64,000 nt of DNA from Kitasatospora purpeofusca (GTDB lineage: Bacteria > Actinomycetota > Actinomycetes > Streptomycetales > Streptomycetaceae). The notes under the pieces are model-generated. The model was not told the origin of the DNA. It searched no databases and was given only the letters and a program-made list of their open reading frames with translations. The stretch lies in the NCBI RefSeq assembly GCF_000718025.1, contig NZ_JODS01000038.1, positions 1 through 64,000 of the forward strand, read 5' to 3'. Made by a program: the position numbers and the translations under genes. This document shows, piece by piece, positions 7,723-15,841 of this stretch (its first letter is position 1; every line of letters begins with the position of its first letter).

Positions 7723-8939
7723 TCGAAGGGGAGCGCGGGCGCGGCCGCCGCCAGCCGGGCCGCCGCCTCGGCCGGCTCCAGCACCCGCTCCAGCCGCAGG
7801 TCACCGGGTACCTGCTCGACGAACCGCCCGGCGGCCCAGCTCCGTTCGTACGGCTGCGGGTCCAGGACGAGCGTCCGCACGCCGTCCACCACCGGGATGT
7901 CCTCCGGCATGCCCTCGTTCCAGATCCATCCGCCGTCCGGCGCCACCAGGTTGAACGCGCCCGTCGCGATGAACCGGCGACCGTCCAGCCACCGGGTCCG
8001 GCTGAGCGCGACCACCTCGGGGTCCGGCCGGGTGCCCGGCAGGTGGCCGCCGCCGACCAGGACCTCGATCAGCAGCGTGTGCAACTGGAAGTTGTCGGTC
8101 AGACCGTCCATCCGGAGCAGATAGCCGGTCCCGCTCGCGCGGTGCAGGACGAGCAGCGGCTCGTCGTCGAGGGCGGCGGCCAGGTACCGCAGGCCCTTGA
8201 GGTCGTGCCGGTCGGACCGCTCGCGGTACCGGTCGATCAGCTCGGTGAGCACGCCGCCCACGCCGGAGTCGCGGGCGGCCCGGCGTACGGCGGCGTGCGT
8301 GCAGAGCGCGAACGCGGCCTGCTGCCACAGCTGGAGCGTCCACCAGCCGGCCACGGCCCGGTGGGCGTGCCATCCGTCCGTCCGCCCCGGTTCGGTGATC
8401 CGCGCCCGGGCGCGGCCGGGGTCCTCCCGGTCCGGATCCGGCAGGGCGTCCTGGTCCTGGTCCTGGTCCTCGTCACCGCCGTCCCGCACGTCACCGCCGT
8501 CCCGCACGGCGCTCCGGTCCGCGTCCGCCCCGGTCTCCGCCCACCGCTCGATCAGCAGCAGGGCGCCGCTCAGGGCCTCGCGCAACCCGGCGAGGACGCC
8601 GTCGGCGCAGGCCACCGGGTCGGCCCCGCGCTCCACACAGGCGCCGACCATCATCGCCAGGTGCGCCCGGGGGAACAGCGGGGTGTCCAGCAGCAGCGCG
8701 GCCAGCCGGGGGCCTACGGCGGCCGACTCCGCCTCCCCGGCGGGCCCGAGCAGTCCGCCCAGCCGGCGCAGCGCCGTGTCGAAGCGCTCACCACCGCCGT
8801 CCGGATTCTCGGTCAGTCCGGCCACGGCGGCCTCCAGGGCGGCCACCGCCCCGAGGAGGGCGGACTGCTGACGGTCCGACGGCCCGGTGGGGCGGCCGTC
8901 CTGCGCGGAATGAGGGTCGAACACCATTCGCGGCAGCAT
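7707..8939 (-). CDS. Hypothetical protein, unrecognised
   Basis: About 410 residues from ATG 8939 (ATG 8927 is an alternative). I do not recognise a domain. An N-terminal helical half is followed by an Asp/Gln-rich insert DEDQDQDQD near residue 155. The C-terminal half carries the conserved-looking blocks GWWTLQLWQQAAFALC and GTGYLLRMDGLTDNFQLHT, and then FNLVAPDGGWIWNEGMPEDI. The WNEGMPEDIP stretch and a globular composition argue for a real soluble cytoplasmic protein. No signal peptide or membrane segment was seen. The gene is divergent from ltrA; the gap between them holds a 16-base tandem repeat. Confidence 0.7.
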   Translation of the reverse strand: MLPRMVFDPHSAQDGRPTGPSDRQQSALLGAVAALEAAVAGLTENPDGGGERFDTALRRLGGLLGPAGEAESAAVGPRLAALLLDTPLFPRAHLAMMVGACVERGADPVACADGVLAGLREALSGALLLIERWAETGADADRSAVRDGGDVRDGGDEDQDQDQDALPDPDREDPGRARARITEPGRTDGWHAHRAVAGWWTLQLWQQAAFALCTHAAVRRAARDSGVGGVLTELIDRYRERSDRHDLKGLRYLAAALDDEPLLVLHRASGTGYLLRMDGLTDNFQLHTLLIEVLVGGGHLPGTRPDPEVVALSRTRWLDGRRFIATGAFNLVAPDGGWIWNEGMPEDIPVVDGVRTLVLDPQPYERSWAAGRFVEQVPGDLRLERVLEPAEAAARLAAAAPALPFEQAVR

Positions 8940-9002
8940 AGGCGCCCGCCGTCCCCCGGCCCCGCCCGGGTCGGCGCCCACCGACACCCGCCGCTGCCCA
9001 CC

Positions 9003-9070
9003 ACCGCCTCCCGCGCGCACCGCCTCCCGCGCGCACCGCCTCCCGCGCGCACCGCCTCCCGCGCGCACCG
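9003..9070. repeat. 16-base tandem repeat in a divergent promoter region
   Basis: Four head-to-tail copies of ACCGCCTCCCGCGCGC lie between the leftward hypothetical gene and ltrA. They sit upstream of both genes, where promoter elements would be expected. Confidence 0.85.
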
Positions 9071-9172
9071 GTGGCCGGGCGGCGTCCGGCCGGTGTCGGC
9101 CGGGCGTCGGATCGCCGCCCGGCCGGCGGAAACCCCGGCGGGAACGGGCCGTCGTCCCCCATACTCGCGCGG

Positions 9173-10378
9173 GTGATCGCGACCAGTACCTCCGCCGCCG
9201 GCGGAGCCACCGCCCCCACTCCCGCGCCCGTTCTCCTCGACGCGACCGCCGAGCCCTCGCTCCGGGCGGCGCCGTTGGAGCTCTTCCTCGATCTCGTGTT
9301 CGTCTTCACCGTCACCCAGCTGACCGGCAGCCTGGCCCACCACCTCACCCCTGGCGGCCTCACCCAGGTGCTGGTGATGCTGGCGGTGATCTGGTGGATG
9401 TACGACGCCTTCATCTGGCTGACCAACGCCATGCCGCCGAGCACCCACGGCCGACGCTTCCTGCTGATGCTCGCGATGGCCGGCTTCCTGGTGATCTCGC
9501 TCTCCGTGCCGCACGCCTTCGAGGGCAGCGGTGTCGCCTTCGGCTGGGCGTACCTGCTGGTGGTGGCCGTGCACACGGGCATGTTCGCGATGTCGGGGGT
9601 GCCGCTGCGGTCGGTGCTCCGGATGGGCGGGCTCAATCTGCTCAACACCGGGCTGGTGGTGGCCGGCGGCTACCTCACGGGCTCGGTCCAGCTGACCTTC
9701 TGGGCGGCCGCCTTCGCCCTGCAGTTCGCGATACCCCGGCTGGTCGACCTGCCCAGCTTCCAGCTGCGCGCGGACCACTTCGTCGAGCGGCACGGGCTGG
9801 TGGTGATCATCGCGTTCGGCGAGTCGGTGATCGCGATCGGCGTCGGCGCGGGCACCGCCGAGCCGAGTGCCCCCCTGATCGGTGTCGCCCTGCTGAGCCT
9901 GGCCGTCTGCGTGGGGCTCTGGTGGGCGTACTTCGGGCACGACGACGACGCCCGCGCCGAGCACCACATGGCCTCGCTGCCCTCCGACCGGCGCAACCGG
10001 CTCGCCGTCAGCGTCTACAACCTGGGCCACTACGGGCTGCTGCTCGGGGTGCTGCTGTTCGCCGCCGGGGTGAAGTCGGCGGTCGCGCATCCGGGGTCGC
10101 CGATCACCGCCGCCCAGGCGGCCGCCCTGGCCGGGGGCGTGGCGGTCTTCCTGGCCGTCAACACCGCCGTCCGCCGCACCTTCTCCCTCGGGCCCAACCT
10201 GCCGCGGCTGCTCGCCGCCGCCGCGGTCGCGGCCGGCACCCTGCTCGGCACCACGGTCTCGGCCCTGGCGGAGGTGGCGGCGGTGGTGCTGGCCCTGGGC
10301 GCGGCCTTCGGCTGGGAGCAGCGGACCTCGGCGCGGCGGGCGGGACTGTCGGTGCCCGGTGGGACACTCCACGGGTGA
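9173..10378 (+). CDS. ltrA: Low-temperature-requirement A family membrane protein
   Basis: 401 residues with about ten hydrophobic helices. LELFLDLVFVFTVTQLTGSL near the start and AFGESVIAIGVG in the middle are the LtrA family signatures. The biochemical role of LtrA is unknown; it was named from a Listeria cold-growth mutant. GTG 9173 lies in TACTCGCGCGGGTG with no Shine-Dalgarno sequence, so the mRNA may be leaderless. The stop overlaps the GTG of the next gene (10375-10378), which couples their translation. Confidence 0.88.
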   Translation: MIATSTSAAGGATAPTPAPVLLDATAEPSLRAAPLELFLDLVFVFTVTQLTGSLAHHLTPGGLTQVLVMLAVIWWMYDAFIWLTNAMPPSTHGRRFLLMLAMAGFLVISLSVPHAFEGSGVAFGWAYLLVVAVHTGMFAMSGVPLRSVLRMGGLNLLNTGLVVAGGYLTGSVQLTFWAAAFALQFAIPRLVDLPSFQLRADHFVERHGLVVIIAFGESVIAIGVGAGTAEPSAPLIGVALLSLAVCVGLWWAYFGHDDDARAEHHMASLPSDRRNRLAVSVYNLGHYGLLLGVLLFAAGVKSAVAHPGSPITAAQAAALAGGVAVFLAVNTAVRRTFSLGPNLPRLLAAAAVAAGTLLGTTVSALAEVAAVVLALGAAFGWEQRTSARRAGLSVPGGTLHG

Positions 10379-10839
10379 CCGAGCACAAGATCACCGACGG
10401 CCGCTACCGGATCCGGAACGTCGCGACCGGCCTGCTGCTGGAGGTCCCCGGCGGCAGCCGCCGCAGCGGCGTCAAAGTCCTGCTCGCCCCCGAGGACGGC
10501 TCGGACGCCCAGCTCTGGAGCCTGACCGCCGTCCATCCGGGCGGTGCGCTGTTCCACCTCGAGAACGTCGCCGGCGGCAAGCGGCTGGACGTCACCGGCG
10601 CCGCGACCGACAACGGCGTGCCCGTGCAGCAGTGGTCCGCCAACGCCTTCGGCGCGCAGGAGTGGCTGGTCGAGCACCATCTCGACGCCCCGGGCACCTG
10701 CACCCTCACCAGCTTCGTCAGCGGCAAGGCCCTCACCGCCCCGCCGCCCCCGTCCGACCCGGCCGCCCCGCCGGACCCCGTCCACCAGTGGGAGGACACC
10801 GACTCCCCGACCCAGTGGTGGCACCTGGAACGCCAGTAG
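10375..10839 (+). CDS. Ricin-type beta-trefoil lectin domain protein
   Basis: 154 residues forming essentially one RICIN domain. Repeated units RYRIRNVATGLLLEV, LFHLENVAGGKRLDVTGA and WLVEHH precede QWWHLER at the end, with the QxW pattern (DAQLWSL, VPVQQWS) of beta-trefoil lectins. No signal peptide is present, so it is cytoplasmic or released otherwise; carbohydrate or other polar ligands are possible. It is translationally coupled to ltrA by a GTGA overlap, an unexplained pairing. The C-terminal region has a Pro-rich insert (APPPPSDPAAPPDP). Confidence 0.8.
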   Translation: MTEHKITDGRYRIRNVATGLLLEVPGGSRRSGVKVLLAPEDGSDAQLWSLTAVHPGGALFHLENVAGGKRLDVTGAATDNGVPVQQWSANAFGAQEWLVEHHLDAPGTCTLTSFVSGKALTAPPPPSDPAAPPDPVHQWEDTDSPTQWWHLERQ

Positions 10840-10898
10840 GCCCCGGCCGGCCGCGTCGCCGCGTGCCGTCCGGGGCCGAGGGGGCCGAGGGGCTCGCC

Positions 10899-11627
10899 CT
10901 ATGCGGAGAGGTTGGCCCGGAGGGCGGCGAGGTCCTCGTCGGTGCTGCCGTGGGCGCGCAGGTAGGCGGGGACGGTGCCGTGGTGGTCCCGGATCCAGGC
11001 GAAGGAGGAGGCGAGCAGTTCCTCCGAGATCGGGCGGGAGATCCGCTCGGCACCGGTCTCGTCGATGTACGGGGCCGGGCCGTCCAGCAGGCCGAGGCCG
11101 GCGTTGGAGAGCAGGTAGTCGGCGGTGATGTCGTCCTCGGAGGCGCCCAGCAGGGTCTGCACGACCGCGATGGTGAGACCGGTGCGGTCCTTGCCGACGG
11201 CGCAGTGGACGACCGCCGGCAGGGCGCCCGGGGTGCCGAGCCGGCGGATCGCGGCGACCAGTGACGGGCCGGCCGTGGAGGCCATGAACGGGTACAGCTC
11301 CTCCTGGCCCGCGGGCCACGGCCGGTCGGTGTCCTCCCGGTCGGCGGGCAGGGTGGGGAGGCTGAGCGCCTCGTGGTCCAGGCCGTGCCGCAGGTCCGGC
11401 CAGACCTCGATCTCGACCGGGCTGCGCAGGTCGATCACGGTGCGCAGGCCCAGGGCCTTCAGCCGCTGGGCGCCCTCCGGGGCGAGGGTGTGGAAGGAGC
11501 CGGAGCGGAACAGCACGCCCCGGCGGAGCGCACCGACGCCGCCGGCGTCGCGGAAGTTGCGCACTCCGGGGATGTCGATGAAAGAGGACGGCAGGTCGGC
11601 TTCACGGTCCGGCAGGTCGTCGGTCAT
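10899..11627 (-). CDS. Tyrosine-protein phosphatase (Y_phosphatase3 type)
   Basis: 242 residues. The P-loop VVHCAVGKDRTGLT carries the nucleophile C142 and the arginine of Cx5R. NFRDAGGV near residue 24 and VLFRSGSFHTL are typical of the LipA/IphP-like family, cytoplasmic phosphatases acting on phosphotyrosine or phosphoinositide-like substrates. Substrate specificity cannot be read from the sequence. ATG 11627 has GGTGGGG upstream. It is leftward and convergent with the lectin gene; the 140-base gap to the SDR gene on its other side is filled with CGCCACCGACCCG-like repeats. Confidence 0.88.
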   Translation of the reverse strand: MTDDLPDREADLPSSFIDIPGVRNFRDAGGVGALRRGVLFRSGSFHTLAPEGAQRLKALGLRTVIDLRSPVEIEVWPDLRHGLDHEALSLPTLPADREDTDRPWPAGQEELYPFMASTAGPSLVAAIRRLGTPGALPAVVHCAVGKDRTGLTIAVVQTLLGASEDDITADYLLSNAGLGLLDGPAPYIDETGAERISRPISEELLASSFAWIRDHHGTVPAYLRAHGSTDEDLAALRANLSA

Positions 11628-11770
11628 GGCCCCACCGTAAGGTCGCGGACCGGGCCAGGGGAAGGAATCCCGCATTCCGCCCGACCCGCGACCGCCGACG
11701 CCACCGACCCGCGACCGCCGGCGCCACCGACCCGCCCGACCGGCGCCCGCCGGACCGGCGCCCGCCCGGG

Positions 11771-12559
11771 TCAGCGCCCGCCGGCGACGTCCAGGAAGGC
11801 GCCCGTGGTGTACGAGGAGGCCGGCGACAGCAGGAAGAGGATCGCCTCCGCGACCTCCTCCGGCTGCCCGCCGCGCTTCATCGGCAGGTTCGGCGCGACC
11901 CGGTCGACCCGCCCGGGCTCCCCGCCCAGGGCGTGGATGCCGGTGTGGATCAGGCCGGGTCGGACGGCGTTGACCCGGATGCCCTCGTCGGCGACCTCCA
12001 GGGCCAGCCCCCGGGTCATCGAGTCGACGGCCCCTTTCGCCGCCGCGTAGTCCACGTACTCGTTGGGCGAGCCCAGCCGGGAGGCGGCGGAGGAGACGTT
12101 GACGATCGCGCCGCCCCGCCCGCCGTGCCGGGTGGACATCCGGCGGACGGCCTGCGCGGCGCACAGGAACGGTCCGGTGATGTTGGCGGCCCAGATCCGG
12201 TTGAGCCGCTCCTCGTCGATGTCCTCCAGCCGGCCCTGCCGCTCCAGCGTCCCGGCGTTGTTCACCAGCCCGGTCAGCGGCCCCAGTTCGGCGTCGACGG
12301 TGGTGAACAGCCGGGCCACCTCGGCACCGCGGGTGACATCGGCGCGGACGGCGAGCGCGACCCCGCCCTCGGCCCGGACGGCGTCCACCACCGAGGCGGC
12401 GGCGGCCTCGTCGGAGCGGTAGTTGACGCAGACCCGGTACCCCCGCCGTCCGGCCAGCAGGGCGGTCGCGGCGCCGATGCCGCGACCGGCGCCGGTGATC
12501 AGCAGTACACCGGCCGGGTCGGACCCGTGCGGCTGGGCGAACTCGTTCGAAGTCGACAT
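11771..12559 (-). CDS. SDR family NAD(P)-dependent oxidoreductase
   Basis: 262 residues with a classical short-chain dehydrogenase fold: TGAGRGIG (22-29) for dinucleotide binding, VNNAG, a catalytic Ser in VNVSSAAS and YAAAK with Y171/K175. The ending FLDVAGGR matches the FabG-like subfamily. Arg immediately after the first beta-strand motif and the NYRSD segment suggest a preference for NADP(H). The substrate is unknown. ATG 12559 lies eleven bases downstream of the neighbouring gene's stop, so the two probably share a transcript. Confidence 0.9.
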   Translation of the reverse strand: MSTSNEFAQPHGSDPAGVLLITGAGRGIGAATALLAGRRGYRVCVNYRSDEAAAASVVDAVRAEGGVALAVRADVTRGAEVARLFTTVDAELGPLTGLVNNAGTLERQGRLEDIDEERLNRIWAANITGPFLCAAQAVRRMSTRHGGRGGAIVNVSSAASRLGSPNEYVDYAAAKGAVDSMTRGLALEVADEGIRVNAVRPGLIHTGIHALGGEPGRVDRVAPNLPMKRGGQPEEVAEAILFLLSPASSYTTGAFLDVAGGR

Positions 12560-12569
12560 GGTTCGTACT

Positions 12570-13820
12570 CTATGCCGACCCCCGGCGGTCCGGCCGGGAC
12601 GCCTGTTCGCCCGAACTCGCCCGCAATGCCTCGATCTTGGGCACCCGGCTCCTCGGCGAGTCGAGGCTGAAGCCGCGCGCGTCCCCCAGCTCCGCCCGGA
12701 CGAACTCCTCCGTCCGGGCCACCGCCGACCGCAGCTCGGCGTTCGACGGCACGAAGGACAGGTGGACGATCTCGGCGCGCTCGGTGTCGTACTCCCAGAA
12801 GCCGACGATCCGCCCCCGGTCCAGCACGATGTGCGTCTGCGGGTCGGCCTCGGTGCCGAAGCTGCGCCCGGCCCGGCCGGCCGGCAGCGGGCGGGCCGCG
12901 TCGACCGGGTCGACCAGCCGGGCCAGCTCGCGGTGCAGCAGGTGGATGCCGTCGATCCCGGCCAGCAGCGTGTAGTGCGGCTCGGCCGGCACCGTGAACG
13001 CGGCGAAGGCGTCCACGAGTTCGGGCAGCATCAGCAGCTCCGCACCGGGTGCCACGGGCACCGCGCCCGCCTCCGCGAACGCCTGCCGGGCGGTGGCGGC
13101 GCCGAAACCGGAGAACCACCGGAAGTGCTTCAGCGAGGCCGGACCGGCCCAGGACAGGTAGCGCCGGGCCAGGTCCGCCGTACCGCCGCCGACCGGCTGG
13201 TCCCACCGCGCGTAGCCGTACCGCTGCTGGTCCAGCCGGCCGTTGGCCGGGACCCGGCGCAGTTGCCCGCGCGACTGCATCAGCCCGAGGGCCAGCGGCA
13301 GGGTGGTGGACAGCCCGCGCTTGCGCCCCGGCTCGCCCAGCGACCGGACCGCCTCGCCGACCGCCACCCGGATCGCCGCCGGGTCCAGCGGCCCCGGCGC
13401 CTCGGCGAGCGCGCGGTCCACCGCCAGGCAGAGCCGCTCGACCTCGCCCGCGGTCACCCCCAGGTGCTTCGCGGCCGCCGCCACCTCGCCCTCGGGCACC
13501 GCCGCCCCGGCCGCCAGGGCGAGCGCGAAGTCCTCGGCCGGGACGATGTAGGTGCAGCCGCGCGCGGCGGGCAGCTCGTGCACCTCCAGCCGGGCCACCG
13601 CCGCGTCCACGGCCGCCCGGCCCAGCCCGGCCCGGGCGAACAGGCCCAGGTAGGGCGCCGCCCCGCCCACCGACCTGGCCCACCCGGTGGCCGCCAGCAC
13701 CTCCGCGGCCGACGCCTCCGGGTGCGTGCCGTCCAGCCACTGCCGGTGCGACCACCAGGCCCGCAGCTTCGCCGTGTCGATGCCCGGCCCCGCCGCCGGA
13801 CCGCCGTTCGCCCTCGCCAT
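12570..13820 (-). CDS. Winged-helix DNA-binding protein, AlkZ/YcaQ-like (HTH_42)
   Basis: 416 residues. The pattern of three winged-helix subdomains with RLDQQRYGYARWD and FRWFSGFG in the middle fits the HTH_42 family, which includes the AlkZ and YcaQ DNA glycosylases that unhook bulky or cross-linked adducts. In producers these often provide self-resistance to DNA-alkylating metabolites, but a general repair role is equally possible. The C-terminal third is a beta-rich domain (HIVLDRGRIVGFWEYD). The last residues SRPDRRGSA are probably disordered. Start is ATG 13820. It probably forms an operon with the downstream SDR gene. Confidence 0.78.
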   Translation of the reverse strand: MARANGGPAAGPGIDTAKLRAWWSHRQWLDGTHPEASAAEVLAATGWARSVGGAAPYLGLFARAGLGRAAVDAAVARLEVHELPAARGCTYIVPAEDFALALAAGAAVPEGEVAAAAKHLGVTAGEVERLCLAVDRALAEAPGPLDPAAIRVAVGEAVRSLGEPGRKRGLSTTLPLALGLMQSRGQLRRVPANGRLDQQRYGYARWDQPVGGGTADLARRYLSWAGPASLKHFRWFSGFGAATARQAFAEAGAVPVAPGAELLMLPELVDAFAAFTVPAEPHYTLLAGIDGIHLLHRELARLVDPVDAARPLPAGRAGRSFGTEADPQTHIVLDRGRIVGFWEYDTERAEIVHLSFVPSNAELRSAVARTEEFVRAELGDARGFSLDSPRSRVPKIEALRASSGEQASRPDRRGSA

Positions 13821-13924
13821 GCGGCCCAGTATCGGCCCGCGGGCCCGCTCGGCCCCGGAATTCGCTGGCCCGGCGCGGCCCGACCCGGCAGACTCCTGCG
13901 GACCGGCCGACGAGAGGAGCCCCG

Positions 13925-14656
13925 ATGACCACCCGGCCCGACTCCCCGCCCGGCACGGTCCAGCTGCCCGGCACCGTGCTGCTGTCCGGCATCGTCGGCT
14001 CGACCGCCTACGGACTGGCGCACGCCGGTTCCGACATCGACCGGCTCGGCCTGTTCGCCGCCCCGACCGATGGCTTCCACGGCCTGCACCGCCCCGCGGA
14101 GTCGCACGTCTCCACCAAGCCGGACCGCACCCTGCACGAGGCCGCCAAGTGGTGCCGCCTCGCGCTCAGCTGCAATCCCACCGCCACCGAGCTGGTCTGG
14201 CTGCCCGACGAGCTCTACGAGGTGCGCGGCCCGCTCGGCGAGGAGCTGATAGCGATCCGCCGCTCCTTCCTGAGCGCCCGGGGCGTCCGCAACGCCTATC
14301 TCGGCTACGCCACCCAGCAGTTCCGCAAGCTGCTGACCCGCGACACCTCCGACCCGGTCACCCGGGCCCGGGCCGCCAAGCACGCCCGGCACCTGGTCCG
14401 GCTGCTCGAACAGGCCGTCCACCTGCACGAGTCCGGCCACAACCTGGTCCGGCTGCCCGATCCGGAGCGCGTCCGCGCCCTCGGCGAGCGGATCGCCGAC
14501 GACCCCGCCCACGCCGAATGCCTGCTCGCCGCCGCCACCGACCGCCTCGACCTCCCCGGCGTCCTCCCCGACCACCCCGACGAGCGCCCCGCCGAAGCCT
14601 GGCTGCACCGCGTCCGCGCCACCCACTGGACACCCGCACCGGACTCCACCGAGTAG
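13925..14656 (+). CDS. Nucleotidyltransferase domain protein
   Basis: 243 residues. GIVGSTAYGLAHAGSDIDRLG near the N-terminus is the GSx10-14[SD]D polymerase-beta-like nucleotidyltransferase signature, with SDID carrying two metal-binding aspartates. The rest is helical, resembling the predicted nucleotidyltransferase family that includes phage and Streptomyces proteins of about 240-260 residues. The target (nucleotide, RNA or protein) is unknown. ATG 13925 follows GAGAGGAG by seven bases. It is divergent from the AlkZ-like gene, 104 bases away. Confidence 0.8.
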   Translation: MTTRPDSPPGTVQLPGTVLLSGIVGSTAYGLAHAGSDIDRLGLFAAPTDGFHGLHRPAESHVSTKPDRTLHEAAKWCRLALSCNPTATELVWLPDELYEVRGPLGEELIAIRRSFLSARGVRNAYLGYATQQFRKLLTRDTSDPVTRARAAKHARHLVRLLEQAVHLHESGHNLVRLPDPERVRALGERIADDPAHAECLLAAATDRLDLPGVLPDHPDERPAEAWLHRVRATHWTPAPDSTE

Positions 14657-14966
14657 CACCGCGCCACACCCCGGGGGTCCTCGTCGGCACACGCCGGCGC
14701 GGGCCCCTTCGTCGTGCGCGGGCGTCGTCGGGGGAGTGCGGCGCCGCATCCGCCGCCGCACCCGTCACCGGGTCCACCAGCGCATCGGAAGCGGATCGGA
14801 AGAGCTCCGGTTGTGGCCGCGGAAGCAGGGTGCCTGGTCGGATCGACCCGGGGGCGGTGACCGGTGGGTCCGCGGGCCCGGGTCGAGGGCAGGACGGCCG
14901 GGGCGCACGGCAGGACGTGCCGGGTCCCGTACCCCGATCCGTCGGTGACCGCACAGGAGGTCCGCG
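14657..14966. other. 310-base intergenic region before the TIR operon
   Basis: No convincing gene. It holds small GC-rich inverted repeats near 14690-14770 that could end the nucleotidyltransferase transcript. AGGAGG at 14955-14960 serves the TTG start at 14967. A promoter for the next operon must lie here, but I cannot place it with confidence. Confidence 0.5.
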
Positions 14967-15752
14967 TTGAACGACAAGATCCCGGAGCCGCCTCTCCCGG
15001 CGGACGCACGGATCCGGGTCCCGGGGGCGGCCCGGCCCGTTCACCCGCCGCCGTCGCTGCTGCCCCCGCCCGGGAACATCCGCACGGGGGTGCTGGCCGT
15101 CGCGGGAGGTTCGCTGGCGGTGCTCGTCCTGCTGATCGGGCTGGGCGGCGGCATCTCGTTCGGGACGGACGACGGGGGCGGCATCGACGGGAGCCGGCTC
15201 ACCGGTGCTCCGGCCGGGGGGTCCGGGTGGTGGGACGAGCCGCCGACGCCCTCGCGCACGGTTCCCTCAGCCACCCGCACCCGCACGCCCTCGGCCACGC
15301 CCACGGCCACGATCACCCGGACGCCCTCGGTCTCGTCCTCGGTCTCGCCGTCGTCGTCCTGGTTCGACGGGGAACCGTCACCGTCACCTTCGCGGTCCGG
15401 ATCCGCGACGGCGACAACGACGGCGACAGCTACGCCCACGGCCACACCCACGACCACCGGGCCCACCCGCCCCGACGCGGTGCTGAGCGCCTACTTCACG
15501 GCGGTCAACACCGGTGCCTTCCGCACGGCCTGGCAGCTCGGCGGGCGCAACCTCGCCGGCGACTACGACACCTTCGTCGCCGGCTTCGACGAGACCACCT
15601 CCACCATCGTGACCGTGCTCTCGGTCGACGGTGCCGCGGTCACCGCGACGCTGGAGGCCCGGCAGACGGACGGCACGGTCCGGCACTTCCGCGGCGTCTA
15701 CACCGTCACCGACGGTGCCATCACCAGGGCGACCGTCACCCGGACGGGATGA
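14967..15752 (+). CDS. Membrane-anchored protein with Ser/Thr-rich stalk, first gene of TIR operon
   Basis: 261 residues from TTG 14967, chosen because a perfect AGGAGG lies six bases upstream. A Pro-rich cytoplasmic head (1-40) is followed by one membrane helix (about 42-62). A long Ser/Thr/Pro stalk comes next (about 85-160), then a compact C-terminal domain starting PDAVLSAYFTAVNTGAFRTAWQL, which resembles NTF2/DUF4878-like pouches. The predicted topology puts the pouch outside the cell. The function is unknown. It lies 89 bases upstream of the next gene on the same strand and is probably cotranscribed with the two genes that carry the shared GNHFG motif. Confidence 0.72.
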   Translation: MNDKIPEPPLPADARIRVPGAARPVHPPPSLLPPPGNIRTGVLAVAGGSLAVLVLLIGLGGGISFGTDDGGGIDGSRLTGAPAGGSGWWDEPPTPSRTVPSATRTRTPSATPTATITRTPSVSSSVSPSSSWFDGEPSPSPSRSGSATATTTATATPTATPTTTGPTRPDAVLSAYFTAVNTGAFRTAWQLGGRNLAGDYDTFVAGFDETTSTIVTVLSVDGAAVTATLEARQTDGTVRHFRGVYTVTDGAITRATVTRTG

Positions 15753-15841
15753 CGGTGGGTCGGCACGGGCGCGAAGACGCCCCGGCCGCCCGACGGCCGG
15801 GGCAGGACCGGACCCTCCACGACAGGAGCTCTGAACGACGG

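Noticed and set aside
12570..13820. AlkZ-like gene as self-resistance for the phenazine cluster
   Set aside because: It is 20 kb from the cluster among housekeeping genes, and phenazines are not known as DNA-alkylating agents needing it.
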